A DNA stretch of 64,000 bases from Roseateles sp. DAIF2 (GTDB lineage: Bacteria > Pseudomonadota > Gammaproteobacteria > Burkholderiales > Burkholderiaceae_C), in the NCBI RefSeq assembly GCF_015624425.1, contig NZ_CP049919.1, positions 4,960,001-5,024,000 on the forward strand. Direction: 5' to 3'. Of the stretch, positions 1 through 11,924 are shown piece by piece. The translations under genes were made by a program, and so were the position numbers. Within the stretch, counting starts at the first letter, position 1, and each line of letters begins with the position of its first letter. The notes beneath the pieces are model-generated. The model had not been told where the DNA came from. It did not search any database and saw nothing but the letters and a program-made list of their open reading frames with translations.

Positions 1-525
1 ATGAAGGAGACCGAGGAGCTGCAGGCTCAGGTCGCGCAGTGGCGTGCGGCCTTCGATCGCGCCTTCGCCGAACCACCGCCCGAGGCCGGCCCGCCGCCGC
101 TGGACTTCCTCGGCCTGGGGCTGGGTGCGCAGCCGCATGCACTGCGCCTGGCGGAACTCTCGGCGCTGCAGGCGCTGGCCGGCGTCACGCCCTACCCCGG
201 TGCGCCTCCCGAGCTGCTGGGCCTGGTCTCGCACCGCGGCGTGGTGCTGCCGCTGTACGACCTGCGCGCGTTGCTGGGCCTGGGCGCGGCCGAACGGCCG
301 GCCTGGCTGGTGGTGCTGAAGCAGGCGCCGCTGGCGCTGGCCTTCGAGCGCTTCGACGGCCATTGGCGGCTGCCGGGCGAGGCGTGCGTGCCGGCCGGCG
401 AGGCCGCGCGCGACCCGCTCCGGGGCCAGGTCTTGCGTTGCCCCGGCGAGGGCACCGAACAGCTGCGCTCGGTGATCGACCTGGGCGCCGTCGCGGCGCT
501 GCTGCGCCCCCCCAACCCATCCTGA
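1..525 (+). CDS. CheW-like chemosensory coupling protein
   Basis: A CheW domain fills most of this 174-residue protein. The best landmark is the segment VSHRGVVLPLYDLRALLG (about residues 77-94), which matches the family's receptor/kinase-coupling strand pattern. CheW adaptors link methyl-accepting receptors to the CheA kinase in the cytoplasm. It stands 21 bp upstream of a receptor gene and heads the visible part of a same-strand chemosensory operon. The ATG is the first base of the window, so this may be the true start or an internal Met; upstream sequence is not visible. A cheR and perhaps a second cheW would be expected upstream in Wsp-like clusters. That is inference. Confidence 0.8.
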   Translation: MKETEELQAQVAQWRAAFDRAFAEPPPEAGPPPLDFLGLGLGAQPHALRLAELSALQALAGVTPYPGAPPELLGLVSHRGVVLPLYDLRALLGLGAAERPAWLVVLKQAPLALAFERFDGHWRLPGEACVPAGEAARDPLRGQVLRCPGEGTEQLRSVIDLGAVAALLRPPNPS

Positions 526-546
526 CACCACGACAAGGAGCCGGCC

Positions 547-2016
547 ATGTGGACCTTTGGCAGAAAGATCGCGCTGGGTTTCTCGCTCTCGTTCCTGCTG
601 CTGCTTGTGATGGGCTTGTTGTCCTATCGTGGCGTCGGCAAGCTGGCGGATACCAGCCTCCGGGTCTCACATACCCATACGCGCCTGGACCAGTTGAGCA
701 GCCTGATAGGCTCCCTGCGCGACGCCGAAACCGGCCAACGCGGTTTCATGCTGACCAGCCAGGAGCCTTATCTGGAGCCCTACCGCAATGCGCTGGTGGA
801 GATCCCGCAGCAGATAAGCGAGCTGCGGCGGCTATGGGCCGACAACCCGGAACAACTCAAGCGCCTGACCGGCCTGACACCCATCATCGACACGATTCTG
901 GAGCTGCACAAGGACCGCATAGAGATGCGCCGCCAAGCCGGCAGTGACGATGCGGTGCAGCGCTCGGTCAAGCTCGGCGAGGGCAAGCGGCTGATGGACG
1001 AGATCCGGCGCCGCGTGGATCAGATGGAGGACAGCGAGCGTTCACAGTTGAAACAGCGTGCCGAGGACGTCGACTCCGTGGTTTCCGACGTGCGGCAAAT
1101 CATCACACTGGGAACCCTGCTCGCGCTGGTCTTCGTCGTGGGCGCCGGCTACACCCTGACCCGCGCGCTCGGCACCCAGATCGGCGCGGCGGTGCGCCAT
1201 GTGCAGCGCAGCTCGGCCGAGCTGCAGACCGCGGCCAACCAGCAGGCCGCCGGCGCGCGCGAGTCCTCCACCTCGATGAACGAGATCACCACGACGATCA
1301 CCGAGCTGCTGGCCAGCTCGCGCCAGATCGCCGACAGCGCGCAGCGCGTCGTCAGCATCGCCGAGCAGACCGCGGCCGCGGCGCGCCATGGCGAGGGCAC
1401 CCTGCAGTCGGCGCACCAGTCGATGGCCGGCATGCGCGACCAGATCGACCTGGTGGTCGACCATATGCTGGACCTGGGCCGCAAGTCGCAGCAGATCGGT
1501 GCGGTGCTGGACATCGTCGGCGAGCTGGCCGAGCAGACCAACATCCTGGCGATCAACGCGACGATCGAGGCCACGGTGGCCGGCGACTCCGGCAAGCGCT
1601 TCGGCGTGATCGCCGATGAGATCCGCAAGCTGGCCGACCGCATGGCGGCCTCGACCAAGGAGATCCGCAGCCAGATCGACGAGGTGCGCGGCGCGGTCAA
1701 CAGCACCGTGATGGCCACCGAGACCGGCTCCAAGGCGGTCGAGGCCGGCGCACGCCAGTTCGGCGAGGTGACCACCGCGATCGGCCAGATCGCCGGCATG
1801 GTCGGCAACACCACCGAGGCGGCGCGCGAGATCGAGCTCTCCACCAAACAGCAGGCCACCGCGGTCGAGCAGGTCAATATCGCGATCGCCAACACCGCCC
1901 AGGCGGCGCGCGAGACCGAGGCCAGCTCCGGCCAGACCCTGCAGACGGTGTCGCAGCTGGCCGGCATGTCGCGCGAGCTGCTGCGCCTGGTGCAGCCGCA
2001 GCAGACGGCGGCCTGA
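547..2016 (+). CDS. Methyl-accepting chemotaxis protein with CHASE3 sensor
   Basis: Receptor of 489 residues. An N-terminal membrane segment (about 10-30) is followed by a CHASE3-type periplasmic region, recognisable by DAETGQRGFMLT (about 59-70), then a second membrane segment (about 178-200) and a long cytoplasmic coiled coil. The signalling tip reads INATIEATVAGDSGKRFGVI (about 337-356). It is recognisable but departs from the common AIEAARAGEQGRGF form, as expected for a non-flagellar pathway. An AAGGAG ribosome site lies 8 bp before the ATG. It follows CheW and precedes CheA, so it is probably the dedicated input of this operon. The ligand is unknown. Confidence 0.9.
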   Translation: MWTFGRKIALGFSLSFLLLLVMGLLSYRGVGKLADTSLRVSHTHTRLDQLSSLIGSLRDAETGQRGFMLTSQEPYLEPYRNALVEIPQQISELRRLWADNPEQLKRLTGLTPIIDTILELHKDRIEMRRQAGSDDAVQRSVKLGEGKRLMDEIRRRVDQMEDSERSQLKQRAEDVDSVVSDVRQIITLGTLLALVFVVGAGYTLTRALGTQIGAAVRHVQRSSAELQTAANQQAAGARESSTSMNEITTTITELLASSRQIADSAQRVVSIAEQTAAAARHGEGTLQSAHQSMAGMRDQIDLVVDHMLDLGRKSQQIGAVLDIVGELAEQTNILAINATIEATVAGDSGKRFGVIADEIRKLADRMAASTKEIRSQIDEVRGAVNSTVMATETGSKAVEAGARQFGEVTTAIGQIAGMVGNTTEAAREIELSTKQQATAVEQVNIAIANTAQAARETEASSGQTLQTVSQLAGMSRELLRLVQPQQTAA

Positions 2017-2035
2017 GGCGGCGAGGCCAGCGACC

Positions 2036-4030
2036 ATGTCCGGCAAGGATCCCTACCGCTACTTCCGGATCGAGGCGCGCGAGCTGCTCGACCAGATCGG
2101 ACGCGGGCTGCTGGGGCTGGAGGGCGCGCCGGACCTCGAGGCCGCCGCGGCCGCGATCGCTCAGCTGCTGCGCCTGGCGCACACGCTGAAGGGCGCGGCG
2201 CGTGTGGTGCGCCTGCCGGTGATCGCCGAGCAGGCCCATGCGATCGAGGACATCCTGACCCCGCTGCGCGACCAGGCCGCGATGCCCGCGCCCGAGCAGA
2301 TCGAGGCGCTGCTGCGGCTCAACGACGCGATCCTGCAGGCCCTCGCGACCCTGGCCGGCCCGGTCGCCGCCGCGGCACCGGTGACGCCGGCCGCGAGCGG
2401 CGGCGCACCGGCCCTGGCGCTGGAGGCGCTGAAGCCGCTGCCCGACGAGCTGGACGGCCTGCTGGCCGCGCTGGATCAGGCGCATCTGCAGCTCAACACC
2501 CTGCAGCAGGGCCTGGGCCTGGCGCGCCAGGCGCGCGGCGCGCTACGACAGCCGCAGGGCGGCGCGGCCGATGCCGCCGCGCTGCTGGCGCGGCTGGAGC
2601 GCTTGCTGGACGGTGGCCTGCACCGGCTGGGCCGCGAGCTGCAAGGCCTGCGCGAGGGCGCCGAGCAGCTGCGCCTGCTGCCCGCGGCGCCGCTGTTCGG
2701 CGCGCTGCAGCGCAGCTGCCGCGACGATGCGCTGGCCCAGGGCAAGCAGGTGCTGTTCGAAGCGGTCGGCACCGAGGTGCGGCTGGAGGCGGGCCTGCTC
2801 AGCGGCGTGCAGGGCGCGCTGCAGCAGATGCTGCGCAATGCGATTGCCCATGGCATCGAGACGCCGGAGCGGCGCCTGGCAGCCGGCAAGCCGGCGCAGG
2901 GCCGGCTGCGCCTGACGATCGAGCGGCGCGGCCGCCTGGTGCTGTTCGCCTGCAGCGACGACGGCGCCGGCCTCGATGTGCCGGCGCTGCGCCGCGCCGC
3001 GCGCGACAAGGGCTGGCCCGAGGCCGACGGCGACGAGCCGGCCCTGATCCAGCGCCTGCTGGCCGGCGGGCTCAGCACCGCGGCGCGGGTCGACGCGCTG
3101 GCCGGCCGCGGCGTCGGCATGGACGTGGTGCGCGACACCGCGGCGCGCCTGGGTGCGCGGCTGGCGCTGCGCAGCGAGGCGGGACGCGGCATGACCCTGG
3201 AGCTGCTGGCGCCGCTGCAACTGGCAGCGCTTGAGACCCTGGTGGTGGAGGCCGGCGGCCGCGCCCACCATATCCCGCTGGACGCGGTGCGCCGCGTCGT
3301 GCCGGCCCAGGAGTTGTGCGAGGCCGGTCTGCTGCTGGACGGCGAGCTGCTGCCCTACGCGCCGCTGGCCGGCGCGCTGGCGGCCGAGGGCGGAACGGCC
3401 GCGCCGGTGGCGAGCGCGCTGGTGCTGGAAGCCGGCGAGGCGCGCGCGGTGCTGGGCGTCGAACGCCTGGCCGGCTCGGCCAGCGTGGTGCTGCGACCGC
3501 CGCCCGAGCTGCTGCCCGACAGCCCGCTGGTGGCCGGCGTGGTGTTGGATGCCGCACAGCAGCCGCGCCTGGTGCTGGACCCGGCCGGCCTGATCGCCCA
3601 TGCCGGCGCCGCGCGGCGCACGCCGGCCGCGGCGCGCGCGAGCCGCGGCGCGGCGGCACCGACCGTGCTGGTGGTCGACGACTCGCTGACCACCCGCATG
3701 CTGGAGCAGAGCATCCTCGAATCGGCCGGCTACCAGGTGCACCTGGCGGTCTCGGCCGAGCAGGCGCTGGAGGCGGCGCGGCGCCAGCGCTACGACCTGT
3801 TCCTGGTCGATGTGGAGATGCCCGGCATGGACGGCTTCGGCTTCATCGAGCTGACCCGCGCCGACCCGCAGCTGCGCCAGGTACCGGCGATCCTGCTGAG
3901 CTCGCGCAACTCGCCGGAGGACAAGCGGCGTGGCCGCGAGGTCGGCGCCAGCGCCTACATCGTCAAGAGCGAATTCGCGCAGAACGAATTTCTGCGTCAG
4001 GTGCATGAACTGGTGAGGGCGGCCGCATGA
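2036..4030 (+). CDS. CheA-type histidine kinase with C-terminal receiver
   Basis: This 664-residue kinase has the CheA order: an Hpt domain (phosphoacceptor His49 in LLRLAHTLKGAARV), a linker and helical region, a HATPase domain (N-box MLRNAIAHGIE, G-box GRGVGMDVV), a CheW-like domain, and a C-terminal receiver (about 542-660) with acceptor Asp592 in VDVEMPGMDG. CheA-receiver fusions are typical of Wsp/Frz/Pil-like pathways rather than of flagellar chemotaxis. The fused receiver may act as phosphate sink or adaptation element. The gene overlaps cheB by four bases (ATGA), implying translational coupling. Confidence 0.9.
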   Translation: MSGKDPYRYFRIEARELLDQIGRGLLGLEGAPDLEAAAAAIAQLLRLAHTLKGAARVVRLPVIAEQAHAIEDILTPLRDQAAMPAPEQIEALLRLNDAILQALATLAGPVAAAAPVTPAASGGAPALALEALKPLPDELDGLLAALDQAHLQLNTLQQGLGLARQARGALRQPQGGAADAAALLARLERLLDGGLHRLGRELQGLREGAEQLRLLPAAPLFGALQRSCRDDALAQGKQVLFEAVGTEVRLEAGLLSGVQGALQQMLRNAIAHGIETPERRLAAGKPAQGRLRLTIERRGRLVLFACSDDGAGLDVPALRRAARDKGWPEADGDEPALIQRLLAGGLSTAARVDALAGRGVGMDVVRDTAARLGARLALRSEAGRGMTLELLAPLQLAALETLVVEAGGRAHHIPLDAVRRVVPAQELCEAGLLLDGELLPYAPLAGALAAEGGTAAPVASALVLEAGEARAVLGVERLAGSASVVLRPPPELLPDSPLVAGVVLDAAQQPRLVLDPAGLIAHAGAARRTPAAARASRGAAAPTVLVVDDSLTTRMLEQSILESAGYQVHLAVSAEQALEAARRQRYDLFLVDVEMPGMDGFGFIELTRADPQLRQVPAILLSSRNSPEDKRRGREVGASAYIVKSEFAQNEFLRQVHELVRAAA

Positions 4031-5084
4031 AGACCCTGCGCGTGCTGGTGGTGGAGGATTCCGCGACGGTGCGCGCACATATCTGCGCGGTGCTGGCGGC
4101 CGAGCCGGACATCGCCGTCATCGGCCAGGCCAGCGACGGCCAGCAGGCGATCACGCTGTGCCAGCAGCTGCGCCCGGACGTGATGACGATGGACATGATG
4201 ATGCCGGAGCTGGACGGCCAGGCCGCCACCGAGGCCATCATGGCCCAATGCCCGACGCCGATCCTGATCGTCTCCTCCTCGACCAACCGCGGTGAGCTGC
4301 TGCGCACCTACGAGGCGCTGGCGGCCGGCGCGGTCGAGGTGCTGGAGAAGCCCGACGGCCGCCAGGCCGACGGGGTCTGGGAGCGCCGCCTGGTGACCCT
4401 GCTGCGCCTGGTGGCGCGCATCCCGGTGATCACGCATCTGCGCGCGCGCGTCGCGCCGCGCAGTCATGCGGCGCAGCTGCCGCCGGTCGCCGGCGGGCCG
4501 CGGCGCGTGCTGCTGGCGCTGGGCACCTCAACCGGCGGGCCCGGCGCGCTGGTCGATATCCTGCGCGCGCTGCCGGCGCCGGCGCCGCTGCCGATCCTGA
4601 TCGTGATGCACATCAACGAGCTGTTCAGCGCCGGCTTCGCCGAATGGCTGGATGGCCAGAGCCCGCACCAGGTCGCCTATGCGCGCGGCGGCGAGAGCCT
4701 GGCCGAGGCGCGCGGCCGCGTGCTGCTGGCCCCCTCCGGCCAGCATCTGCTGCTGCATGCCGGGCATCTGCAGCTCAGCTGCACCGCGCCGCGCCATTCC
4801 TGCCGGCCCTCGGTCGACCTGCTGTTCGAGTCACTGGCCGCGGAGATCGGCCCCGGCGTGGTCGCCGCGCTGCTGACCGGCATGGGCCGCGACGGCGCGT
4901 CGGGCCTGCTGGCGATCCGGCGCGCCGGCGGCCTGACCCTGGCGCAGGACGAGGCCAGCTGCGTGGTCTACGGCATGCCGCGCGAGGCGGTGCTGCTGGG
5001 CGCGGCGCAGCAGATACGGCCATTGCAGGAGATCGCGCCCGCGCTGATCGCAGGCAGCGGTGTGGCATGGGAAGGGAGGGCCTG

Positions 5085-5085
<1 letters not shown>
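4027..5085 (+). CDS. cheB: CheB protein-glutamate methylesterase
   Basis: Two-domain response regulator of 352 residues. The receiver (about 4-125) has phosphoacceptor Asp56 in VMTMDMMMPELDG. The C-terminal methylesterase domain (about 160-345) shows the catalytic triad in its usual settings: Ser168 in GTSTGG, His195 in IVMHIN and Asp289 in LLTGMGRDG. CheB removes receptor methyl groups to reset sensitivity, so this pathway has methylation-based adaptation; the matching CheR is not in view. It starts inside the cheA stop and its own stop overlaps the next ATG by one base (TGATG). Confidence 0.92.
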
Positions 5086-8075
<2,990 letters not shown>

Positions 8076-8257
8076 CGCACCACCCGCACTTGTTCACCTG
8101 CGCTGTGGACAACTGTGTTGGCAGACCCGGCAAAGCCGGCGCAAGTGATTGATCCGACAGGGGTTCGCTTGCCCTGCACAAAAACAAGGCAGTGGCTGCG
8201 CCGCGCCGCTCGCTCACCCGACCCCGGCTCCGGGCATCCCGATGCTCGGCCGAGGCC

Positions 8258-8662
8258 TCAAGGGGTGTAGACCATGTGGACCTCGAAGCGGAACTCGTTC
8301 TCCCCCGCGTCGAGCGGCGTCACCAGCAGCGACAGCACCAGATCGCTGCGCCCCTCCTCGGCGCTCCAGAGGTCGACCAGCGCCGTCCAGCGCGAGCCCT
8401 GCCATATGCAGACCGAGCTCTCCCAGCTTTGCTCCGGCAGCTCGACCAGGGTCGCCCCATAGTCCCGCACACTGTCCCGGGTATGTGCGGCCGTCGCGGC
8501 CGATACCGGCTCGAGATGGGGGGCGTCGATCGTGCTCAGCCCATGGTCCCCGCGCGCCAGCGCGCCGCAGATCTCGCGGATCAGCGGGCGCCAGGCCGAG
8601 GGGATCGGCCGCTCGGTGCTGCCGTCGCGGAGCGCCGGGATGTCGGCCGCTTCACTCGACAT
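8258..8662 (-). CDS. DUF7668-like hypothetical protein
   Basis: Small cytosolic protein of 134 residues without signal peptide or membrane segment. The pattern ([14 protein letters not shown] near the N-terminus, then [32 protein letters not shown] and a C-terminal FEVHMVYTP) matches what I recall of a small uncharacterised family (DUF7668); no biochemical function is known to me. It is last in a minus-strand group and overlaps the upstream ybjQ-like gene by 11 bases, so the two are probably co-transcribed. The ATG at 8662 is the only sensible start. Confidence 0.6.
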   Translation of the reverse strand: MSSEAADIPALRDGSTERPIPSAWRPLIREICGALARGDHGLSTIDAPHLEPVSAATAAHTRDSVRDYGATLVELPEQSWESSVCIWQGSRWTALVDLWSAEEGRSDLVLSLLVTPLDAGENEFRFEVHMVYTP

Positions 8663-8972
8663 ACACCGCCGTCCCGCTGGCCGAGACCATCAGCATGCCA
8701 TTGCCCTGCCCCAGCACCTCGTAGTCGAGGTCGACGCCGACGACCGCATTGGCGCCCAGGGCCTGGGCGCGCTCGTTGAGCTCCTTCAGCGCGATGTCCC
8801 GCGCCCGCTGCAGCTCGCGCTCATAGGTCGCCGAACGCCCGCCGACCACGTCGCGGATGCCCGCGAACAGGTCCTTGAAGACGTTCGCGCCGAGGATCGC
8901 CTCGCCGGCAACCACGCCGAAATAGCGCGTGATCTTCCGGCCCTCGATGCTGGGCGTGGTCGTGATGATCAT
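8652..8972 (-). CDS. YbjQ/UPF0145 family protein
   Basis: The 106-residue sequence matches the YbjQ (UPF0145) family over its full usual length: an N-terminal [21 protein letters not shown], then a helical region, then [16 protein letters not shown] and a closing strand. The family forms small oligomeric barrels, often labelled 'heavy-metal binding' without firm proof of function. A GGAGGGA ribosome site precedes the ATG. It is the upstream partner of the DUF7668-like gene, which it overlaps by 11 bases. Confidence 0.85.
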   Translation of the reverse strand: MIITTTPSIEGRKITRYFGVVAGEAILGANVFKDLFAGIRDVVGGRSATYERELQRARDIALKELNERAQALGANAVVGVDLDYEVLGQGNGMLMVSASGTAVYVE

Positions 8973-9075
8973 CGGAAGTCCCTCCGGTCCGGGTTAAAAA
9001 CGACTGGCGATTGAAGTCCGGCGGGGGCGGCCCGTCAATCGCACCGTGGAGGGACAGGGGCGCCGCCCTGATCAA

Positions 9076-9585
9076 TCAACCCAGCCGGCGCGCCGGCTCC
9101 CGCTGGTGCAGGAACTTCGTCAGCAGGTCGCGCGGCGGCGCGACCGAGATGCCTTTGAGCACCTGCCCGACATTGCCGCGGTGATAGGCGCCATGGCTGA
9201 GCACATGGAACAGCATCTCCTCGCGCGTCATCCGGCCCGGGTCGCCGTCGGTGAAGCGGAAGGCGAGGGGTTGCGCCAGCGCCGGCGCATCGATGCCGGC
9301 GACATAACCCTCGTACCAGAGGTCGGTCTCGGCGACCGCGAAATGCAGCTCGTCGAGCGCCGGCGTCGCCTCGGTGTTGGAGGCCTGGTAGCCATGGCTT
9401 TCGCCCAGCAGGTGGGCGCGGAAGATCCGGTCCACCACATAGATATGGTTCAAGGTCCGGATCGCGCTGTGGATCGCGTCCGCATGCCGCTCGGACGCGG
9501 TGGCCGAGGCCATGACGTCGAACAGTTCCCGGTTGGCCCAGGACTTCTGGACGAAGAGCGTGGTGAGGATGTGCGGCTGCCACAT
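9076..9585 (-). CDS. DinB family protein
   Basis: A 169-residue DinB/YfiT-type four-helix protein, with N-terminal LFVQKSWANRELFDVM and a metal-site-like HVLSHGAYHRGNVGQVL (about 125-141). The typical three-His arrangement is completed by the His in RTLNHIYVVDRIF. Members include thiol-dependent transferases and DNA-damage-induced proteins, but for most the substrate is unknown. The ATG at 9585 gives the family's normal length; the frame stays open further upstream, but a start there would add an unrelated N-terminus. It sits in a minus-strand run of small unrelated genes. Confidence 0.82.
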   Translation of the reverse strand: MWQPHILTTLFVQKSWANRELFDVMASATASERHADAIHSAIRTLNHIYVVDRIFRAHLLGESHGYQASNTEATPALDELHFAVAETDLWYEGYVAGIDAPALAQPLAFRFTDGDPGRMTREEMLFHVLSHGAYHRGNVGQVLKGISVAPPRDLLTKFLHQREPARRLG

Positions 9586-9656
9586 GGCGATGGTCCTTGC
9601 GTCGTGTGAGGCGGGCTGGGAACGGGCGAAGCGCCATCTTGCCATCGCGGCGTCAG

Positions 9657-10067
9657 CTATCGTTTTCGCCGGATCACGAAGGCGTTCTCCGCCTGCTGGA
9701 AGCCGACGCGCGGGTAGTAGGACATCGCATCCGGTGCCGACAGCAGGATCAGCGACACCTCCTCGCCGATCACCGCCCGGGTGCGGCGGATCAGCTCGGC
9801 GCCGACGCCGCGGCCCTGCAGCGCCTTGTCGACCGCCAGGTCGGAGAGATAGCAGCAATACGCATAGTCGGTCAGCGCACGGCTGACGCCGACCAGGCGG
9901 CCGTCCAGCCAGGCGGAGATGACCAGACTGTTTGGCGCCGCGAACATGCGCGCGATCCGCGGCAGGTCTGAAGTCGGGCGCTTGAGCCCGGCGGCGTCGA
10001 AGACCCGTGCGACCTCGACGGGGTCCAGCGGCTGGTTGTGGCGGTACTCGATCGCTTGCTCGGACAT
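9657..10067 (-). CDS. GNAT family N-acetyltransferase
   Basis: A single GNAT domain of 136 residues. The acetyl-CoA binding segment is visible as SDLAVDKALQGRGVGAELIRR (motif A, Q/RxxGxG/A), and the C-terminal part has the usual YYPRVGFQ strand-helix turn. Family members transfer an acetyl group to an amine; this sequence gives no substrate. An AAGGAAG ribosome site precedes the ATG. It lies between dinB and another GNAT gene, all on the minus strand. Confidence 0.85.
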   Translation of the reverse strand: MSEQAIEYRHNQPLDPVEVARVFDAAGLKRPTSDLPRIARMFAAPNSLVISAWLDGRLVGVSRALTDYAYCCYLSDLAVDKALQGRGVGAELIRRTRAVIGEEVSLILLSAPDAMSYYPRVGFQQAENAFVIRRKR

Positions 10068-10100
10068 GAGTCTTCCTTGTTTGATGGCGCCGGCCCGGCC

Positions 10101-10517
10101 CTATGCCGCCAGAGTCTTGCGCATGAACACCCGCGCGCTGCCCAGCGGGAAATCCTCCAGCCGGCCGAAGGGCGCATAGCCCTGGCGCGCATAGAAGGCC
10201 TCGGCCTGCCAGCCGAAGGTGTCCAGATAGGCGTAACGGGCGCCCAGCTCGCGCGCCCGCTGCTCGCCGGCGCGCAGCAGCGCGGCGCCGAGCCCCTGGC
10301 CGCGCCGGGTCTCGTCCACCCACAGGATCTGCAGCTCCAGCCAGCCCAGATAGACCTCGCCGACCAGGCCGCCGATCAGCGCGAGGCCGTCGCGGGCACA
10401 GAGCCAGAGCGGCTCGAAGGCCAGGTCCGGCCGGCGCGCGCGGTTGAAGGCGCGCAGCCGGGCGCAGACCTGTTCGGCCTCATCCTCGGTGGCGGTCACA
10501 ATGGTCGGGGCCGTCAT
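10101..10517 (-). CDS. GNAT family N-acetyltransferase
   Basis: A 138-residue GNAT protein with motif A ILWVDETRRGQGLGAALLRA and the C-terminal AFYARQGYAPFGRLEDFPLG, which resembles the subgroup whose members end in a 'F-x-R-K-x-L' tail. The substrate is unknown. Its ATG lies 2 bp beyond the stop of the DUF1801 gene, so the two are surely one transcript. The frame is open far upstream on the minus strand, but that part is antisense to the ABC permease gene and is not coding. Confidence 0.85.
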   Translation of the reverse strand: MTAPTIVTATEDEAEQVCARLRAFNRARRPDLAFEPLWLCARDGLALIGGLVGEVYLGWLELQILWVDETRRGQGLGAALLRAGEQRARELGARYAYLDTFGWQAEAFYARQGYAPFGRLEDFPLGSARVFMRKTLAA

Positions 10518-10519
10518 CG

Positions 10520-10891
10520 TCAGGCCTCCTTGCCGGCAGCGGCGGCCGCCGCCAGCCGGACGTAATGCTCGACCCGCTGCCCCTCCAGGTCCTCGAGGCG
10601 TCGCAGCTTCAGATGGCGGCGCAGCTTGCCGCTGCCGCTCAGCAGGCCGTATTCGTCCGGCAGGCTGGCGCCCTGGCCGAACTCCAGCGTCACATGGGCG
10701 GCATAGGCGAACAGGCCGCAGCAATGCGGCCGCCCCGGCGCGGCGAACAGGATGCCGCCGTACTTGACCTCCTCGGTCGCGTCCTTGATGGTGCGCTGGA
10801 TCAGCCGGCGCGCGGCCGAGACCAACTCGAAGTTGTACTCGCTGCCGAGCCGCAGGTCGTCGAGCAGGCGGGCTACACGGGGATCGGTCAT
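10520..10891 (-). CDS. DUF1801/YdhG-like domain protein
   Basis: A 123-residue YdhG/DUF1801-type protein. Typical features are the N-terminal helix region, EVKYGGILFAAPGRPHCCGLFAYAAHVTLEFGQGA split over about 44-76, and a C-terminal GKLRRHLKLRRLEDLEG. The fold resembles frataxin/YdhG and its role is unknown. I chose the ATG at 10891; a TTG 15 bases upstream would add five residues. It is the first gene of a minus-strand unit with the GNAT gene, divergent from the ABC importer at 11067. Confidence 0.75.
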   Translation of the reverse strand: MTDPRVARLLDDLRLGSEYNFELVSAARRLIQRTIKDATEEVKYGGILFAAPGRPHCCGLFAYAAHVTLEFGQGASLPDEYGLLSGSGKLRRHLKLRRLEDLEGQRVEHYVRLAAAAAAGKEA

Positions 10892-11066
10892 GGGTGGCAA
10901 TGGCAATGGGGCGATCCGCCAAGTATGCGGCCTGCGCCCGGCAAGACCTGGCCCCGGCCCGCCCTGCCGCGTTCGACCAGCGCCCGCGCCTGATGCGCGC
11001 GCCGCGTTTGCTTATGCGCAGCGCTTCGTTCGCCGGACCCGGGGCGACTTCCACAATCGCCGGACG

Positions 11067-11924
11067 ATGTTGATGCGCACCCGGAACACGCCTGCCAGCC
11101 TGCTGGCCGCGGCGGCAGCGAGCAGGCCGCGCCCCGCCTGGGCCGCCGCGGCGCGCCGGCTGCTGGCACCGCTGCGCGCGCTGGCCTGGGCCTGGCTGGT
11201 GCCGGGGTTGATGCTGCTGCTGTGGTGGCTGGCGGCGCGCGAGGCCTGGGTACCGCCGCAGGTGCTGCCACCACCCGTCGAGGTGGCCGCGGCCCTGCAG
11301 GGTCTGGTCGCCAGCGGCGAACTCTGGCCGCATACCCTGATCAGCGTGCAGCGCGTCGCGCTGGGTTTTGCCGCCGGCGCCGGCCTGGGCCTGCTGCTGG
11401 GCGCGGCGATGGGCCTGTCGCCGCTGGCACGCGACTATCTGCATCCCAGCTTCAAGGCCCTGGCCCAGGTGCCGGTGCTGGGCTGGCTGCCGCTCCTGAT
11501 GCTGCTGGTCGGCATCGACGAGGCGCTGAAATGGCTGCTGATCGCCAAGGCGGCCCTGGTGCCGGTGGCGCTGAACACGATGCAGGGCCTGCAGAGCGTG
11601 CCCAGCCGCTATATCGAGCTGGCCCGGGTGCTGGGCTACACGCGCTGGCAGCGCTTGTCCCGCGTGCTGTTCCCGGCCGCGCTGGCGCCGATCTGGACCG
11701 GGCTGCGCTACGGCCTGACCCATGCCTGGCTGGCCCTGGTCGTGGTCGAGCTGCTGGCCTCCAGCGAGGGCCTGGGCTTTCTGATCATCTATGGCCGCCA
11801 GCTGTTCCAGCTGGAGCTGGTGATGGCGGCCGTGATCGTGGTCGGCGCCTTCGGCTGGGCGCTAGATCGGCTGCTGGCCGCGATCGAGGCGCGCCTGCTG
11901 CGCTGGCGCCGGGAGGCTTTCTGA
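11067..11924 (+). CDS. ABC transporter permease, SsuC/TauC type
   Basis: Inner-membrane permease of 285 residues with about six hydrophobic segments. It carries the cytoplasmic EAA-type coupling loop ELARVLGYTRWQRLSRVLFP of the nitrate/sulfonate/taurine importer family. It is the first of two permeases that overlap at a TGATG, followed by an ATPase gene and a TauD-like dioxygenase, which points to uptake of a sulfonate or sulfate ester. Start choice lies between ATGs at 11067 and 11073; the longer open frame upstream is non-coding. The N-terminus has an unusual Ala/Arg-rich extension of about 30 residues before the first membrane segment. Confidence 0.88.
   Translation: MLMRTRNTPASLLAAAAASRPRPAWAAAARRLLAPLRALAWAWLVPGLMLLLWWLAAREAWVPPQVLPPPVEVAAALQGLVASGELWPHTLISVQRVALGFAAGAGLGLLLGAAMGLSPLARDYLHPSFKALAQVPVLGWLPLLMLLVGIDEALKWLLIAKAALVPVALNTMQGLQSVPSRYIELARVLGYTRWQRLSRVLFPAALAPIWTGLRYGLTHAWLALVVVELLASSEGLGFLIIYGRQLFQLELVMAAVIVVGAFGWALDRLLAAIEARLLRWRREAF

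Noticed and set aside
4644..5084. N-terminal extension of the hybrid kinase
   Set aside because: This part is out-of-frame cheB; the ribosome site and TGATG overlap at 5085 plus the first receiver's normal start settle the matter.
10101..11723. 540-residue minus-strand protein covering the permease gene
   Set aside because: Only its last 138 residues are a real GNAT protein; the rest is antisense to the permease gene and has no domain.
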